Below, one piece after another: positions 63,931 through 64,000 of a stretch of 64,000 bases of DNA. Position 1 is the first letter of the stretch, and each line of letters opens with the position of its first letter. Under the pieces are notes generated by a model. That model did not search any database. It had not been told where the DNA came from and worked only from the letters and a program-made list of their open reading frames with translations. The translations under genes and the position numbers were made by a program. Source of the DNA: Chryseobacterium arthrosphaerae (GTDB lineage Bacteria; Bacteroidota; Bacteroidia; Flavobacteriales; Weeksellaceae); the NCBI RefSeq assembly GCF_001684965.1, contig NZ_MAYG01000012.1, positions 558,001-622,000 on the forward strand, in the 5' to 3' direction.

Positions 63931-64000
63931 ATGGAAACTACCCCGACACCAATACAGACTCCCTCTGCTGCAGGCAGACATAAAAAGAACCTCCTGATCG
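63931..64000 (+). CDS. Start of a gene cut by the window end (possible HlyD-family protein)
   Basis: ATG at 63931 begins METTPTPIQTPSAAGRHKKN, and 23 codons are visible. A polar Thr/Pro-rich start followed by basic residues before a presumed membrane helix is common in HlyD/EmrA-type secretion proteins of Bacteroidetes, but the visible part is too short for a firm call. Confidence 0.45.
   Translation, partial: METTPTPIQTPSAAGRHKKNLLI

Noticed and set aside
1..64000. tRNA, rRNA, CRISPR arrays, insertion sequences or prophage integrases
   Set aside because: None was recognised on either strand. The tail-fibre-like proteins have signal peptides and no phage genes around them.

Overview
The window looks like a chromosomal segment of a Flavobacteriia member, most likely Chryseobacterium or a close Weeksellaceae relative. 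The evidence is low GC, two SusC/SusD outer-membrane pairs, a bacillithiol gene (bshC), a GYDIA-family GHMP kinase, a type IX secretion-like C-terminal domain, a CzcA-TolC fusion pump, and many Bacteroidetes-type promoters (-33 TTTG / -7 TAnnTTTG). All calls were made by reading the sequence; no database search was run.

Region 1 (1-20365, minus strand) is a surface-polysaccharide locus. ugd, rfbB and rfbA supply UDP-GlcA and dTDP-4-keto-6-deoxyglucose. After a strong hairpin terminator (about 16958-16981), a separate long unit begins with an ABC exporter (Wzm/Wzt with a C-terminal glycan-binding domain). It continues through fdtA, an ATP-grasp ligase, an SDR, a HAD phosphatase, a methyltransferase and fdtB, then at least seven glycosyltransferases including a WbsX-like protein, a short frameshifted SDR, and fcl/gmd for GDP-L-fucose. 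No Wzx flippase or Wzy polymerase is seen, so an ABC-exported O-antigen-like glycan is the best reading. The locus runs off the left edge.

Region 2 (20366-25400, plus) is the conserved rimP-nusA-infB operon, with a clear promoter, a structured leader hairpin and a strong terminator.

Region 3 (25438-41226) is mixed core and envelope: a secreted unknown, a SusC/SusD pair, a Porin_10-like porin, bshC, a LysM/periplasmic-binding fusion, fabD, a GYDIA kinase, pckA, a small unknown and aroQ.

Region 4 (41418-46150) is a second SusC/SusD pair behind a SAM-I (S-box) riboswitch with a terminator hairpin and a palindrome overlapping the promoter. This suggests uptake of a methionine- or sulfur-related nutrient.

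Region 5 (46198-56481, minus) is the most unusual part. It is a five-gene cluster: two paralogous secreted coiled-coil tail-fibre-like proteins, a small protein with a T9SS-type C-terminal domain, a 2283-residue SpvB/RHS protein whose C-terminal tip carries an HExxH zinc-peptidase-like motif, and a translationally coupled lipoprotein that may be its immunity protein.

Region 6 (56715-64000, plus) is a heavy-metal efflux operon: a Cys-rich DUF6660-like protein, a CzcA-type RND pump fused to a TolC-like protein, and a CusB-like adaptor. A bestrophin-like channel and the start of one more gene follow.
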